Origin: Kordia antarctica
Lineage (GTDB): Bacteria > Bacteroidota > Bacteroidia > Flavobacteriales > Flavobacteriaceae
NCBI RefSeq assembly: GCF_009901525.1
Contig: NZ_CP019288.1
Coordinates: 2,075,501 to 2,139,500 of the forward strand
Length of the DNA stretch: 64,000 bases
Direction: 5' to 3'
This document shows positions 35,435 through 46,500 of the stretch, in pieces. The notes under the pieces are model-generated. The model saw nothing but the letters and a program-made list of their open reading frames with translations, searched no databases and was not told the origin of the DNA. The position numbers and the translations under genes were made by a program. Each line of letters starts with the position of its first letter. The first letter of the stretch is position 1.

Positions 35435-36859
35435 ATGGAAGCACATCAAACAGAAAAAAAGAACAGCAACAACAAGTTTCTCACTTGGTTCAAAACGTCA
35501 ATTACAGCGCGATTATTAGTCATGGGCGCATTGGTTTTATTACTCATGATTCCACTTACGCTGATTCAGGAATTGATTAAAGAACGTGAACAACGACAAC
35601 AAAGCGTTGTAAATGAACTGAATGACAAATGGGGAAATGAAATTTTATTGTACGGACCCATTTTGAAAGTTCCGTATAAAACGTATGAAGAAACCGTAAA
35701 ATACGATGAGGAAACGAAAAAGACATTTAAAGAACAACGCACCATTCTAAAATATGGCTATTTTTTTCCCAATACTTTAGATATTACTGCGGATGTAAAA
35801 ACGTCTAAGAAGAAGCGAAATAACTTTGATACTGCTGTGTTTACTTCCGAAATTGCCGCTTCTGGAAGTTTTGAAACGCCCGATTTTTTATCAAAATCAA
35901 TTGCTGATGAAGACATTGTTTGGGAAAAAGCAACGTTGTTAATTAAAACCACAAATTTGAAAGGTTTGAAAAGTGAAGTGAAGCTAAATTTGAACGGAAA
36001 TGTATATGGTTTTGAGACGAATTTCAATGCGCAACACAATTCGTATCCGCAGTTGGATGAACTTGAAAGTACGCATATTGCATTGGCTGATGTTCCAAAA
36101 ACTTCCGCGCAAGCTTTTGATTTTAAATTGATGTATAATGGTAGTAAAAGCATTAAGTTTATTCCGATTGGGAAAGTAACAAATGTGCAAATGACGTCCG
36201 ATTGGAAAGATCCAAGTCACACCGGAAATTTTATTACGCAAAGCGAACGCGTTACTGAAAATGGCGGATTTGAAGCAAATTGGAAACTTTTGAATACGAA
36301 TCGTTCGTTTTCACAACAGTTTTTTCAAACCTTACCAAATTTGAATCAATATGCATTTGGAACAAAATTCATAATTCCGCTGGACGAATATCAAAAGAGT
36401 GAACGCTCGGCAAAATATGGCTTTTTAGTCATTGGATTAACGTTTTTAGTCTTCTTCCTCATTCAAACATTAAGCAAAATTTCCATACATCCATTTCAGT
36501 ATTTAATGATCGGAATTGCGCTTGTCATGTTTTATACGTTGCTAATTTCAATTTCGGAACATAGTAGTTTCTTAAAAGCATATCTCATTGCAGGAATCGC
36601 TGTTATTGTAATGATAACATTGTATTCAAAATCGATTTTGAAAAACTGGAAATTTCCGTTATTTATCGGAACTTCATTAACAGCTTTGTACGGTTTTATT
36701 TTCGTAATTATACAACTAGAAAACTACGCATTATTGGTAGGAAGCATCGGATTGTTCTTAATTCTCGGAATTGTAATGTTTGTATCTCGAAAGATTGATT
36801 GGGGCTTCGACTCCGCTCAGCCCGCGAATTTGAACTCACAACTTGCAACAAACTCATAA
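35435..36859 (+). CDS. creD: Inner membrane protein CreD
   Basis: A 474-residue protein with a helix near residues 23-45, a large periplasmic domain to about 325, and then five or six helices. MGALVLLLMIPLTLIQELIKEREQRQ and NELNDKWGNEILLYGPILKVPY are CreD signatures. The family is linked to envelope integrity and beta-lactam or colicin tolerance. The final stretch GFDSAQPANLNSQ is derived from a palindromic repeat and is not part of the family sequence. The gene carries a strong operator, so the upstream regulator probably controls it. Confidence 0.9.
   Translation: MEAHQTEKKNSNNKFLTWFKTSITARLLVMGALVLLLMIPLTLIQELIKEREQRQQSVVNELNDKWGNEILLYGPILKVPYKTYEETVKYDEETKKTFKEQRTILKYGYFFPNTLDITADVKTSKKKRNNFDTAVFTSEIAASGSFETPDFLSKSIADEDIVWEKATLLIKTTNLKGLKSEVKLNLNGNVYGFETNFNAQHNSYPQLDELESTHIALADVPKTSAQAFDFKLMYNGSKSIKFIPIGKVTNVQMTSDWKDPSHTGNFITQSERVTENGGFEANWKLLNTNRSFSQQFFQTLPNLNQYAFGTKFIIPLDEYQKSERSAKYGFLVIGLTFLVFFLIQTLSKISIHPFQYLMIGIALVMFYTLLISISEHSSFLKAYLIAGIAVIVMITLYSKSILKNWKFPLFIGTSLTALYGFIFVIIQLENYALLVGSIGLFLILGIVMFVSRKIDWGFDSAQPANLNSQLATNS
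36802..36823. repeat. Palindromic element with conserved loop, copy 2
   Basis: Stem GGGCT (36802-36806) and AGCCC (36819-36823) enclose the loop TCGACTCCGCTC. The loop is identical to the copy at 6259-6280, while both stem arms have changed together. Confidence 0.7.
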
Positions 36860-37000
36860 CTCATAACCGAGAACTCACAACTCATAACTCATAACTGAAA
36901 ACTCATAACTCAAGAAAGTTAGTTTGGTGAGAAAACGATTCCTGGCTTTCTGGAATTCGAGTGCTAAAAAGCTCAGGTTTCGTTTTCATTTTCTAATTTC

Positions 37001-37048
37001 GTTTTCGTTTTCATTTTCATTTTCATTTTCATTTTCATTTTCAACTTC
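37001..37048. repeat. Hexamer microsatellite before xrtK
   Basis: Eight units in hexamer phase: GTTTTC twice, ATTTTC five times, then AACTTC. The array ends 9 bases before the xrtK start codon. Related TTTTC text also precedes it from 36981, and imperfect AACTCATAAC repeats lie at 36851-36912. Confidence 0.85.
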
Positions 37049-37057
37049 AACGTTATC

Positions 37058-37567
37058 ATGAACAAAGTATATCAAAAAATAGGTTTTACACTTGGATTAA
37101 TTTTATCCTTAAAAGCCATGTACAGCGTTGCAACACTAGCCGTTTTGAAATGGTTTATGTATCCGATGATTCCGTTGATTTCATTTTTCACGAAGACTTC
37201 TTTTGAGTGGATTCCTGATGTTGGATTTAGTTCGCCAACCGGAATTGTGATTGAAAAATCATGCGCAGGCGGAAATTTCTTCATCATTTGTTTCGCTTTT
37301 CTATGTTTCAAATTGTGCACGTTTCAAACTATAAAAAATACAGTTTTACGTATCATTTTCTTAGGAATTTGCAGTTATTTCATTATGATTTTTGCAAATA
37401 CTGCACGAATTATTAGTGCTATGAAATTAGCCGAATGGAATTGGACACACGAATTTATCGATCCTAAAAATGCACATTTAGCACTCGGAAGCATTTTATA
37501 CATTTTCATTTTACTTACTATTAATCATCTTATCTCATCAAAATATGTTACCATTCAAACTACATAA
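37058..37567 (+). CDS. xrtK: Exosortase K
   Basis: A 169-residue polytopic membrane protein of the exosortase/archaeosortase family. The catalytic residues are visible: Cys69 in IEKSCAGGNF, Arg117 in NTARIIS and His140 in NAHLALGS. The size fits the short XrtK type. It is thought to cleave and transfer the C-terminal sorting signal of its cognate protein at the inner membrane. The substrate gene starts 23 bases before its stop, so the two are translationally coupled. The hexamer repeat just upstream may affect expression. Confidence 0.88.
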   Translation: MNKVYQKIGFTLGLILSLKAMYSVATLAVLKWFMYPMIPLISFFTKTSFEWIPDVGFSSPTGIVIEKSCAGGNFFIICFAFLCFKLCTFQTIKNTVLRIIFLGICSYFIMIFANTARIISAMKLAEWNWTHEFIDPKNAHLALGSILYIFILLTINHLISSKYVTIQTT

Positions 37568-40220
37568 ATCACTCGGATATATTCTGTCTTTACTTTTGCC
37601 ACAAATTTTCCTTGCTTGGTTGTTATACAGCGCGTTTGATTCGCCCGAAGGAAACGCATTTCAATTTACAGGTTTAACGACGTATTGGAGTTGTTTAATT
37701 TTTCTTTTTTTAGGATTGATTTTACTCGAAATTAAACAAAAAATTAGCAATTGGATTTTACCGTGCGCAATAATAATAGGCTATACTATTTTCCTTTTTT
37801 GGTTGTATGAATCGAATCTTTTTATTGAGATTCCTCGTGTAAAATCAACAAGTATTAATTACGAAATTATTCCACTGTACTTGACAGTTCCTGCAATTTT
37901 TCATGCATTGCTCGATATTATTTTTAAATATTTTCGCCCAAAAGGAACACTTTCATCAAACTTAAAAAATTTAGGTTTTTCCATACTTGTTCCTTTTAGC
38001 ATGTACATTTTTACAATGCTTTTTATTCCAATTTTTGGAAGACAGAATACAGGAAATTTTCAACTTCAATTATTCGCTACAAAAATAATTATATGCGTTG
38101 CTATTGCTGGTTTTCTGTTTTTCTTTTTACGTTTTATCTTAGGAAATATGGTTGGAAAAAACCTGAATGCAAAGTATCCAATTATGATTATTCTTTTCGG
38201 GTTTCTATTTCCACTTATCGGATTACTTTTAAACTTAAATTTTGAGCTGTTTGGAGACTTTAATCATCCTATAATCTATAGTGCATTTTCCATTAATGCA
38301 ATCGGATTAACATTGCTAGTTACGGATTCCGTAACTGCAAAATTCATCGGTTTTTTATGTGCATCTTTTGGTGTACCAATTGTGTTTTACTTCTTCTTGA
38401 TCTTCTTACCATTTGTACCACTTTCGTTTATTGCATTGATCGTTTTTGGCGCAGGAATTTTAATGTTGACACCAATTGTATTGCTATTATTACAGTATCA
38501 AATCATGTCAAAACAATTCGCCCTAATTCTAAAAAAATACAGCAAAAAGAAAGTGATTATTTTAAGTGGATTCTGCATGTTGCTATTACCAATTATTTTT
38601 ATTGGATTTTGCTCAAATCATAAAAATTACCTCAACGAATTAATCGCAGAAACCAATCAATTTGACGCTTCCAACACAACATATACAGATTATAATGTTG
38701 AAAAGATTGAATATATTTTCAGTGAAATGCACAAAGGAAACCGTAGACTTTCTATTGAAAATCCTGAGCAACGTTTGCCATTATTGTCACTTTTTTACGA
38801 TTGGTATGTGTTTGATAATTTGCAAGTATCTGAACAAAAAACACATGAGATTCAAAATTTATTTTTAGGACAGCGAACATTTGCTTGGTCAGGATATCAA
38901 CCGCCAGAACGATTAAACGCAAGTGTAAATTATACGCACGAAACTGAATATGTTGCCAAAGGCGATTTTTATAAAACACAAATTCATCTAGCCATTACGA
39001 ATTTGGATAGTGTTGGAATGCGTGAGTTTCGAAGCGAATTTACTTTGCCAAAAGATGTGTTTATTTCTGATTATTATTTAGATATTGAAGATCGCAGAAC
39101 GTTTGGGATTTTAGCTGAAAAGAAAGCTGCCAATTGGATTTATGAACAGATTACTAATCAACGCCGCGATCCTGGAATTTTGCAATATTTGTATGATGAT
39201 GTGATATCTTTGAAGATTTTTCCTTTTCAGAAAGATGAAACACGTACGTCAGGTTTTACGCTGTATCACAGAACGCCTGTTAATTTTGAAATTAATCATA
39301 TACCAATTACAATTGATGTTGAGCCTTTAGCACAAACTGTTGCGGAGTTGAGTCCGAATACGTTTTATGTTCCGAGTACTATCAAACAAAATTTACCAAA
39401 AGTGCAATCGCCAGTAAGCTATTATTTTTTAGTGGATAATACGACAAAAGGAGAAGAATTTAGGAAGCAATTTCGTGAAGATTTTGAAGCTTTATCGGCT
39501 GATGTGAAACAGAAAGCACAGATTTTGTATGTGGATGCAGACGTAAATTGGGGAAGACAAACATCGCCTAAAGAATCAGGGTTTAATTATAGAAAAGCAA
39601 TTGCTCAGATTGAGTTTGCGCATCGCGATCAAAAAAGTATTCCGTATGTGGTTGTGTACGCATCAATGAGTAATCGCTTTACAGGAAAATATAGTTCTTG
39701 GGAGACGGAAAGTGCATTTCCATATCATAATTTGATTGAACATTCTCATTGGAAAAAGAAGCTTCCTGAAACGATTGAATTGGTAGAATTTTCCAGAAAT
39801 GGACAATCAATTTTTCTTAGAAATGACGATCAACCTTCTTTAGTAAGTTTTGATAATACTGCAACTTTAGCTGCTGATTTTTCTGGAAATCCGTATTTGA
39901 ATGCGTTGCAATTACGCTTGTTTCATGATTTGAACGATTTGAATCCGACACGTAAAAAAGACAATTGGTTGCGCGCTTTACGCGAGAGTTTTTCTCAGAA
40001 TATTTTGACTCATAGTACTACTTATATTTCACTAGAAACAAAAGTACAAGAAGCACGTTTGTTGCGAAAACAAGAAGAAATTATGAGCGCAGATTATTCT
40101 GAAAAAGCTGGTTTGGAAACACGTCGTATGAGCGAACCGTATTTTTGGATGTTGCTGTTATTTTTTATGATTTACATCGTGCGCCAGCAGTTTTTAAAAC
40201 ATCAAACTCAAAAAACATGA
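37545..40220 (+). CDS. MSEP-CTERM sorting domain protein
   Basis: An 891-residue protein with about 10-12 N-terminal helices (residues 10-370), a large external domain of about 480 residues with VIT-like beta sequence (LNASVNYTHETEYVAKGDFYKTQ; FTLYHRTPVNFEI), and a C-terminal MSEP motif at 862-865 followed by a hydrophobic helix and basic tail. This is the exact architecture of the sole substrate of exosortase K. The sorting signal follows the motif-helix-basic rule. What the protein does after sorting is unknown. Confidence 0.88.
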   Translation: MLPFKLHKSLGYILSLLLPQIFLAWLLYSAFDSPEGNAFQFTGLTTYWSCLIFLFLGLILLEIKQKISNWILPCAIIIGYTIFLFWLYESNLFIEIPRVKSTSINYEIIPLYLTVPAIFHALLDIIFKYFRPKGTLSSNLKNLGFSILVPFSMYIFTMLFIPIFGRQNTGNFQLQLFATKIIICVAIAGFLFFFLRFILGNMVGKNLNAKYPIMIILFGFLFPLIGLLLNLNFELFGDFNHPIIYSAFSINAIGLTLLVTDSVTAKFIGFLCASFGVPIVFYFFLIFLPFVPLSFIALIVFGAGILMLTPIVLLLLQYQIMSKQFALILKKYSKKKVIILSGFCMLLLPIIFIGFCSNHKNYLNELIAETNQFDASNTTYTDYNVEKIEYIFSEMHKGNRRLSIENPEQRLPLLSLFYDWYVFDNLQVSEQKTHEIQNLFLGQRTFAWSGYQPPERLNASVNYTHETEYVAKGDFYKTQIHLAITNLDSVGMREFRSEFTLPKDVFISDYYLDIEDRRTFGILAEKKAANWIYEQITNQRRDPGILQYLYDDVISLKIFPFQKDETRTSGFTLYHRTPVNFEINHIPITIDVEPLAQTVAELSPNTFYVPSTIKQNLPKVQSPVSYYFLVDNTTKGEEFRKQFREDFEALSADVKQKAQILYVDADVNWGRQTSPKESGFNYRKAIAQIEFAHRDQKSIPYVVVYASMSNRFTGKYSSWETESAFPYHNLIEHSHWKKKLPETIELVEFSRNGQSIFLRNDDQPSLVSFDNTATLAADFSGNPYLNALQLRLFHDLNDLNPTRKKDNWLRALRESFSQNILTHSTTYISLETKVQEARLLRKQEEIMSADYSEKAGLETRRMSEPYFWMLLLFFMIYIVRQQFLKHQTQKT

Positions 40221-40256
40221 TTACGAACACTTTTAAATTGAATTTAGACAATAAAA

Positions 40257-40284
40257 AAAAGCATCTCGTAGTTGAGATGCTTTT
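40257..40284. terminator. Bidirectional terminator
   Basis: AAAAGCATCTC (40257-40267) pairs with GAGATGCTTTT (40274-40284) around a 6-base loop. A and T runs on each side allow it to end both the MSEP-CTERM transcript and the surface lipoprotein transcript from the other strand. Confidence 0.85.
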
Positions 40285-40305
40285 GATGATTTATATTTTT
40301 TTAAA

Positions 40306-43300
40306 TTAACAACCTGGATCTACAATAAGGTCAATAGCTCCCGTATCGTAACATCCTCCACGCATATGTCGCACTCTGAAAAACATAGTTCGTGACGTAG
40401 TTAGATATAAGTCATGAAATATTATATTGGTATTATTTTCTGCATCAGCTAGCGTTGCGTGATAACTTACTACTACTAAGTTTCCACCGTTTTGAATAAT
40501 TTGCGCATCTAATTGTTGAAGACTAAAGATTGCTAAACCATCTCCGTTTCCATCGCATTCAGTTAAACTAAGTCCTGATATAGCCATTGGCGTTGTATAT
40601 ACTTCACAATATAATGTTGATATTTGGATGTTGCCTGTTGAAGCAACAATACGAACAAATAATGTAATACCATCTGTTGAAGTATAAGGAGATGTTAACG
40701 CATTCATTCCTGCATCTGCGTCTGCTTGTGTTTGATGATAACTTATCGTTCCATTATTTCCATTCAGATAATGAGTATCCATAGAGTTAAGGTCAAATAC
40801 ACCTAACCCATTTCCATCACCACATACTCCTATGATTCCAGATTGCGGAGAATTTCCGTTGCTGTCATTGTCTTCAATAGTTATATAGAATTCTACAATT
40901 GGATTTGTAACCGCTCCTGAGATTACAGTCGCTGTAATTAAAATGGCTTCATTAGCTTCAAAATCTGTATCATCAATGATATCAATTTGTATTGGCCATG
41001 GTGTTCCTGATATATTTCCTGCGAGAATAGTAACCGTTGTATTTATTGGAGTATAATCATCTGGAGCAACCGCACTTACATTAGAAGAAGCTATATTAAT
41101 TACCGTATTTTGACTACTTGCCGAATTTAACGATACAAGAAGATCAATGGTTCCTGCGCTTTCTGACAATGTATTACCACCAAATGGACCACCAAATGTC
41201 ATCGTTGTATCTGTTGGTTGTTGGTTTGGATCATTTTGATCGTTTGGATCACTTGTTCCGCTTGGAATTGAAGGTGTATTTGGATTGTCTATACTTGTTG
41301 TTTCTTCACAATCGGTTAATCCGTCATTGTCACTATCTACTAATGAACTAGATTCTATTGGATCACATGGATCATTTGGATCTGATATTCCATTTGGTGT
41401 TGGTTGTGTGTTTGGATTGTCGTTTCCTGTGGTTTCTTCTGCGTCTGTAAGTCCGTCACCATCCGTGTCTGTGAAATCTACAGGATCGTTTGAATCGTTC
41501 GGGTCACTTATTCCGCTTGGCACAGAAACGGTATCTGGATCGTCTATTCCTGTGGTTTCTTCACAATCCGTTAATCCATCATTATCTGAGTCTTCATTTA
41601 CAACAAATAAATATATATTTCCAACAGCAGTTGCGTTGGTTATTGTGTTAGTTCCTTTTACATAGATATTTGAACCATCTGTAAAATTAATAAATGCTAC
41701 TTCGTATGTTGACGTTAATACGTTTGTTTCTGCAGCAGCATCTGCTTCAGTTTCATAGAAAGCATAACTCATGTTTGTGTTTACATACTGCGTTGCTATT
41801 GCATCTAAATTAAAGATTAATGGGTTGCAACCATCTGCAATGATTTCTGAATCAAAGATATTTACATCAACTGCATCTAAATAATCTGGAATTTGATCGC
41901 CATCGGTATCGTCATTTGTTGGATCGTTATCGCCATCGTAGTTTTCGTCTGCGGTGTTGATTCCGTCACCATCATCATCAATATCTAAATAGTTTGGAGT
42001 ACCATCTTGGTCTGTATCATCATTCGTTAAATCGTTGTCGCCATTTATATCTTCAAAGGTATCAAAAACGCCATCTCCATCCGTATCTACAAATCCTGTA
42101 CATGAACTGAGCGCGCCAACATCTACGGTAGCACTTCCATTTAATGTTCCTGTTATAATGTTTGTGATTTGATTGCTCGTGATATCAATTCCTTTTAGAG
42201 AAAAATCTAATGTGTTACAGTAAACAACTGTATAACTTATAGATCCATTGGTTACTGGAATTACTTGTGAGTTTCCGTTGATAAATAGTTGAATGTACCC
42301 ATCTGTAACGTTGTTTCCATCACAGTTTACAAAAGTTCCTGTGAGTTCGGTTGTACTTAAATTTGACGGAACTGTAATCGTAATGTTTGCGTCGGATGTA
42401 AATGGTCCAATCGTTGTTGTAAATGGCGCATTGTTGCAATGTAATGTTGCAATTGTCACTGTGAGTTGTTCTCCAGCTGGAATCCAACCACATTCTGTTC
42501 CTGCTGCATTTGTAAATCCGTACGTTCCTGTTGCATTTAGTAATGCTGAATAAAGATCTAAACTCGTGTATGGCAATGGTCTTCCGCCATCATCAACTAA
42601 TGTGATACATAAATATACTGAGGGATATGGAAAGTCATAATTCCAAAATGAAAAGTGAGATACTTCGCCAACATAGTTGTTTCCTTGTAGTGTTGCTACG
42701 CCTTCTTCTTTCCAATAACCTACTTCTTCATCAAAATACCATAATGGAATTGTTGCTGGCGGATTGTTTGAGCTTGTTGCTACAGGTATGGAGATTTGTG
42801 AAATGCTACCTTCGGCTAGTTGTAATTCTTCTCCAGAACTACTTCTGAGTTCTACAGCAATCATTCCATACGTTTCTAACGCAACTGCATCGCCACTTGC
42901 ATTTTGTGCAAATAACATTCCTGGCATCATTGCGTCCATGTTTTCATCATCAGGGCTTAGATGTTTGATAATCACATCAACTTGTCCGTTGTATGGTGTT
43001 CCATTTTCTCTGGTAAAGTTTCCATTGAACGAAACTTCTGTTCCGTTTGGTAAATTTACCGTTGCTGTTACTCCAGAAGTAATTGTGGCAATTACATCTT
43101 CTTTGAGTAACATGATTTCTACATTATTTACTTCTGTACTTGATGGTGTCAAAGTTCTTGAGCCATTGATATATCCGTCTTTTTCAACTTTGATATAGGC
43201 AAATTTTTCAAATGCTGTTGCATCTGACACAGAGAAGATTCCGAAGATATCTGTACTTGTTACTGTATTTCCTATTTGAATGGTTGCGCCTTGAACTGGA

Positions 43301-43488
43301 TCATTTTGCTCATCTAGCACACGACCTAAAAAACGAGCTGTGACCGTTGTTCCAAAGTTTTCTTCAAAGTTTATGGGAATTACAGGAACTTCTTCTTCTG
43401 AGGTAATTTCGGGTCCAAGAAGCTCATTGTCACAAGCGAAAACACATAGAATTAGTAAACAAGATAGAAATAAAGGGAATTTTTTCAT
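40306..43488 (-). CDS. Large surface lipoprotein with TSP3 and Calx-beta repeats, copy 1
   Basis: A 1060-residue lipoprotein (lipobox VFAC near residue 19). In order: a CarboxypepD_reg-like domain (GRVLDEQNDPVQGATIQIGN), an extended beta region, an Asp-rich TSP3/EF-like block (DTDGDGVFDTFEDINGDNDL and repeats, around 470-545), more calcium-binding repeats (SDNDGLTDCEETT...), a Calx-beta domain (ending EFYITIEDND) and two C-terminal beta units. The last residues are DLIVDPGC. It should be a calcium-stabilised protein at the cell surface. The paralogue lies immediately upstream. Confidence 0.85.
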   Translation of the reverse strand: MKKFPLFLSCLLILCVFACDNELLGPEITSEEEVPVIPINFEENFGTTVTARFLGRVLDEQNDPVQGATIQIGNTVTSTDIFGIFSVSDATAFEKFAYIKVEKDGYINGSRTLTPSSTEVNNVEIMLLKEDVIATITSGVTATVNLPNGTEVSFNGNFTRENGTPYNGQVDVIIKHLSPDDENMDAMMPGMLFAQNASGDAVALETYGMIAVELRSSSGEELQLAEGSISQISIPVATSSNNPPATIPLWYFDEEVGYWKEEGVATLQGNNYVGEVSHFSFWNYDFPYPSVYLCITLVDDGGRPLPYTSLDLYSALLNATGTYGFTNAAGTECGWIPAGEQLTVTIATLHCNNAPFTTTIGPFTSDANITITVPSNLSTTELTGTFVNCDGNNVTDGYIQLFINGNSQVIPVTNGSISYTVVYCNTLDFSLKGIDITSNQITNIITGTLNGSATVDVGALSSCTGFVDTDGDGVFDTFEDINGDNDLTNDDTDQDGTPNYLDIDDDGDGINTADENYDGDNDPTNDDTDGDQIPDYLDAVDVNIFDSEIIADGCNPLIFNLDAIATQYVNTNMSYAFYETEADAAAETNVLTSTYEVAFINFTDGSNIYVKGTNTITNATAVGNIYLFVVNEDSDNDGLTDCEETTGIDDPDTVSVPSGISDPNDSNDPVDFTDTDGDGLTDAEETTGNDNPNTQPTPNGISDPNDPCDPIESSSLVDSDNDGLTDCEETTSIDNPNTPSIPSGTSDPNDQNDPNQQPTDTTMTFGGPFGGNTLSESAGTIDLLVSLNSASSQNTVINIASSNVSAVAPDDYTPINTTVTILAGNISGTPWPIQIDIIDDTDFEANEAILITATVISGAVTNPIVEFYITIEDNDSNGNSPQSGIIGVCGDGNGLGVFDLNSMDTHYLNGNNGTISYHQTQADADAGMNALTSPYTSTDGITLFVRIVASTGNIQISTLYCEVYTTPMAISGLSLTECDGNGDGLAIFSLQQLDAQIIQNGGNLVVVSYHATLADAENNTNIIFHDLYLTTSRTMFFRVRHMRGGCYDTGAIDLIVDPGC

Positions 43489-43540
43489 TGGTTTTGTGTA
43501 TAATAATGATCTTAATACTTACAAGATACTATTTTTTTTT

Positions 43541-43574
43541 AAAAAGCACCTAGAGTAAAATCAAAGTGCTTTTT
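43541..43574 (-). terminator. Terminator between the two surface lipoprotein genes
   Basis: AAAAAGCAC (43541-43549) pairs with GTGCTTTTT (43566-43574), loop 16 bases, with a T run on the minus strand. It ends the transcript of 43599-46700, so the second gene has its own promoter. Confidence 0.7.
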
Positions 43575-43598
43575 TAATTTTAGTTATTCGATATTGAA

Positions 43599-46500
43599 TT
43601 AACAGCCAGAATCTACAATAAGGTCAATAGCTCCAGTGTTAAAACATCCAGTTTGAAAATCTTCTATACGGTAATATATTGTCTGTTGATTTGTTATAAT
43701 ATTTGTATAAATAGCTTGTATTGGGTTTACATTGTTAACGGCATCTTCCGGAGTTTCATGATACGTAATATTAAAATTTGCACTTGGCTGTGTTTGTAAT
43801 ATTTGAGTATTCAATTGCGAAAGATCAAAAGTTGCAAAGCCGTCTGAATTTCCGTCGCAAGTTGTTAAACTCAAGCCTCCTACTGCTGTTGGTGTTTCAT
43901 TTATGATACAGTTTAGTATTGATACAGCTGCATCAGCACTTGGAGTTATATGCGGATTCCAAACTGCTGCATATATCATCGTATTTTGTGATGTTATTAA
44001 TGGACCTTGTACTGTACCTGAATTTGAAAACGCACGTGCATCTTGTTCTGTGTAATAATAGTTAAATACTAAAAGACCCGATTGTAAGTCACTTAGAGAA
44101 ACAAAATTTGGGATCATACTTTGAATATCAAAAGTAGCCGTTCCTGTGGTTGGATTTCTACATGCTGGGAAATCGGTTATTGATGGAGCTACATCATCAT
44201 CTATGATTTCAAGCTCTACTAATGCACTTGCATTTGTTGTATTTCCAGAAATGACTGTTGCTTGTAAAAAGAAATTCTCAGTACCTTCAACTTCTGTGTC
44301 ATTAATTATTGGTATAAGATTAGCTAGATTCATTGATACATCTCCTGCCGGAATAGTTACCGTAACATTCACGGCTGAATAATCTAGTGGTGCTGTTGCA
44401 GTGCCATCAACAGTTTGTACATTCACTGAAATAGCTTCTGTACTTGCGTGGCTTAAGCTTAGTATTGCCCACTCATTTAATCCATCACCTTCATAAATAA
44501 CAACTCCAGACCCAGCTATTTGAAGCGTAGGTGCTTGGTTTGGGTCACTTGAATCATTTGGATCACTTGTTCCAGCTGGTATTAAAGGTGTATGTATATT
44601 ATCTGTCCCAGTAGTTTCCTCACAATCGGTAAGTCCATCATTATCACTATCTATTAAAGAGCTTGTTTCTATTGGATCGCACGCATCATTTGGATTTGTG
44701 ATTCCAGTTGGAACTAAAGGTGTATTTGGATCATCAACACCTGTAGTTTCTTCACAATCTGTCAATCCGTCGTTATCTGTATCTGGAAATCCATAAAATA
44801 AGTATACATACGCTATATCAGATTGTCCCGTAATTGTACTTGTTCCTTTGATATGTATTACAGCTCCGTTATTAACTAAATCTGCCAAAGACACTTGATA
44901 TATTGACGTTGTTATGGGATTTGTTTCTGCAATAGCATCTGCTTCGTTTTCATAAAATACATACGTCATATTTGCAGTTCCTTGTCCACTGTAATGATTC
45001 GTAATAATGTCATCTAAATTGTATGTTATAGGATCACAACCTTCTCCAGCAACATCAGTTGAGTAAACGACAACATCTTGATTGTCTAGATAGTTTGGAA
45101 TTTGATCTCCATCTGTATCATCATTCGTTGGATCATTGTCACCATCATAATCTTCATCTGCGGTGTTAATTCCGTCGCCATCATCATCTGCATCTTGATA
45201 ATTTGGAATTCCATCATTATCTGTATCGTCATTGGTAAGGTCGTTGTCACCATTTAAATCTTCAAATGAATCAAAAATACCATCGCCATCTGTGTCTACA
45301 AATCCTGTGCATGAACTTAAGACTCCTAAATCTACCGTAGCACTTCCGTTTAACGTTCCCGTTGTAACGCTAGTAACTTGATTGTTGGTTACATCTATTC
45401 CTTTGATAGAATAGTCTAACGTACCACAATAAGATACAGCATAGTTAATTGTTCCGTCCGTTACCGGAATTATTTCTGATGTTCCATTGATGAATAGTTG
45501 CATATATCCGTTTGTTACATTATTTCCATCACAAGTAATAAATGTTCCAGTCAAGGTTGTTGTGTTTTGATTTGTTGCAATTACAGGTATTGTTATATTC
45601 GTATCCGAAGTAAAAGGACCAATAGTTGTTGTAAATGGTTGATTAGCACAAGAAACTCCTGGAACTATTACTGTAAATTCTTCTCCCGAAGGAACCAATC
45701 CACATTCTACTCCATTGCTATTTGTATATCCATACGTTCCTGTTGAGTTTAGTAATGTAGAGTGTAAATCTAACGCTGTATACGGCATTGGATTTCCGTT
45801 TTCATCTTCTAGCTGAATACATAAAACGATTGACGGATATGGAAAATCATAATTCCAAAATGAAAAGTGAGCTACATCACCAACATATTTGTTTCCTTGT
45901 AAAGTTGCTTCTCCTTCTTCAATCCAATACCCTAGTGTTTCATCAAAATGCCATAATGGAATTGTTGCTGGCGGATTGAGTGTATTTGCAGCTAACGGCA
46001 TTGAAATTTGCGAACTGCTTCCTGTTGCTAGTTGTAATTCTTCTCCTGAATTGCTTCTGAGTTCTACAACCAACATTCCATACGTTTCTAAAGCAACCGC
46101 ATCGCCACTTGCATCTTGTGCAAATAACATTCCTGGCATCATTGCGTCCATGTTTTCATCATCAGGACTTAGATGTTTTAGAATTACTTTTACTTCGCCA
46201 CTATATGCCGAGCCATCTTCTTTTGTAAAATTTCCATCAAATGTAACTTCTGTTCCGTTGGATAGATTTACGGTAGCTTGCTGACCAGAATTGATCGTTG
46301 CAATTACATCTTCTTTCAGTAACATGATTTCTACCCTATTCACTTCTGATGCAGAAGGAACTAATGCTCTTGAACCAATAATGTATCCATCTTTCGTTGC
46401 AGTAACGTATGCGAATTTTTCATATGCAGCAGCATCTGACATTGAAAATATTCCGAAAAGATCGGTAGAAGTTACGGAGTTTCCTATTTGAATCGTTGCG

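Noticed and set aside
41118-43198. Several plus-strand frames inside the surface lipoprotein gene
   Set aside because: They are low-complexity antisense translations of the Asp-rich repeats and show no start signals or domains.
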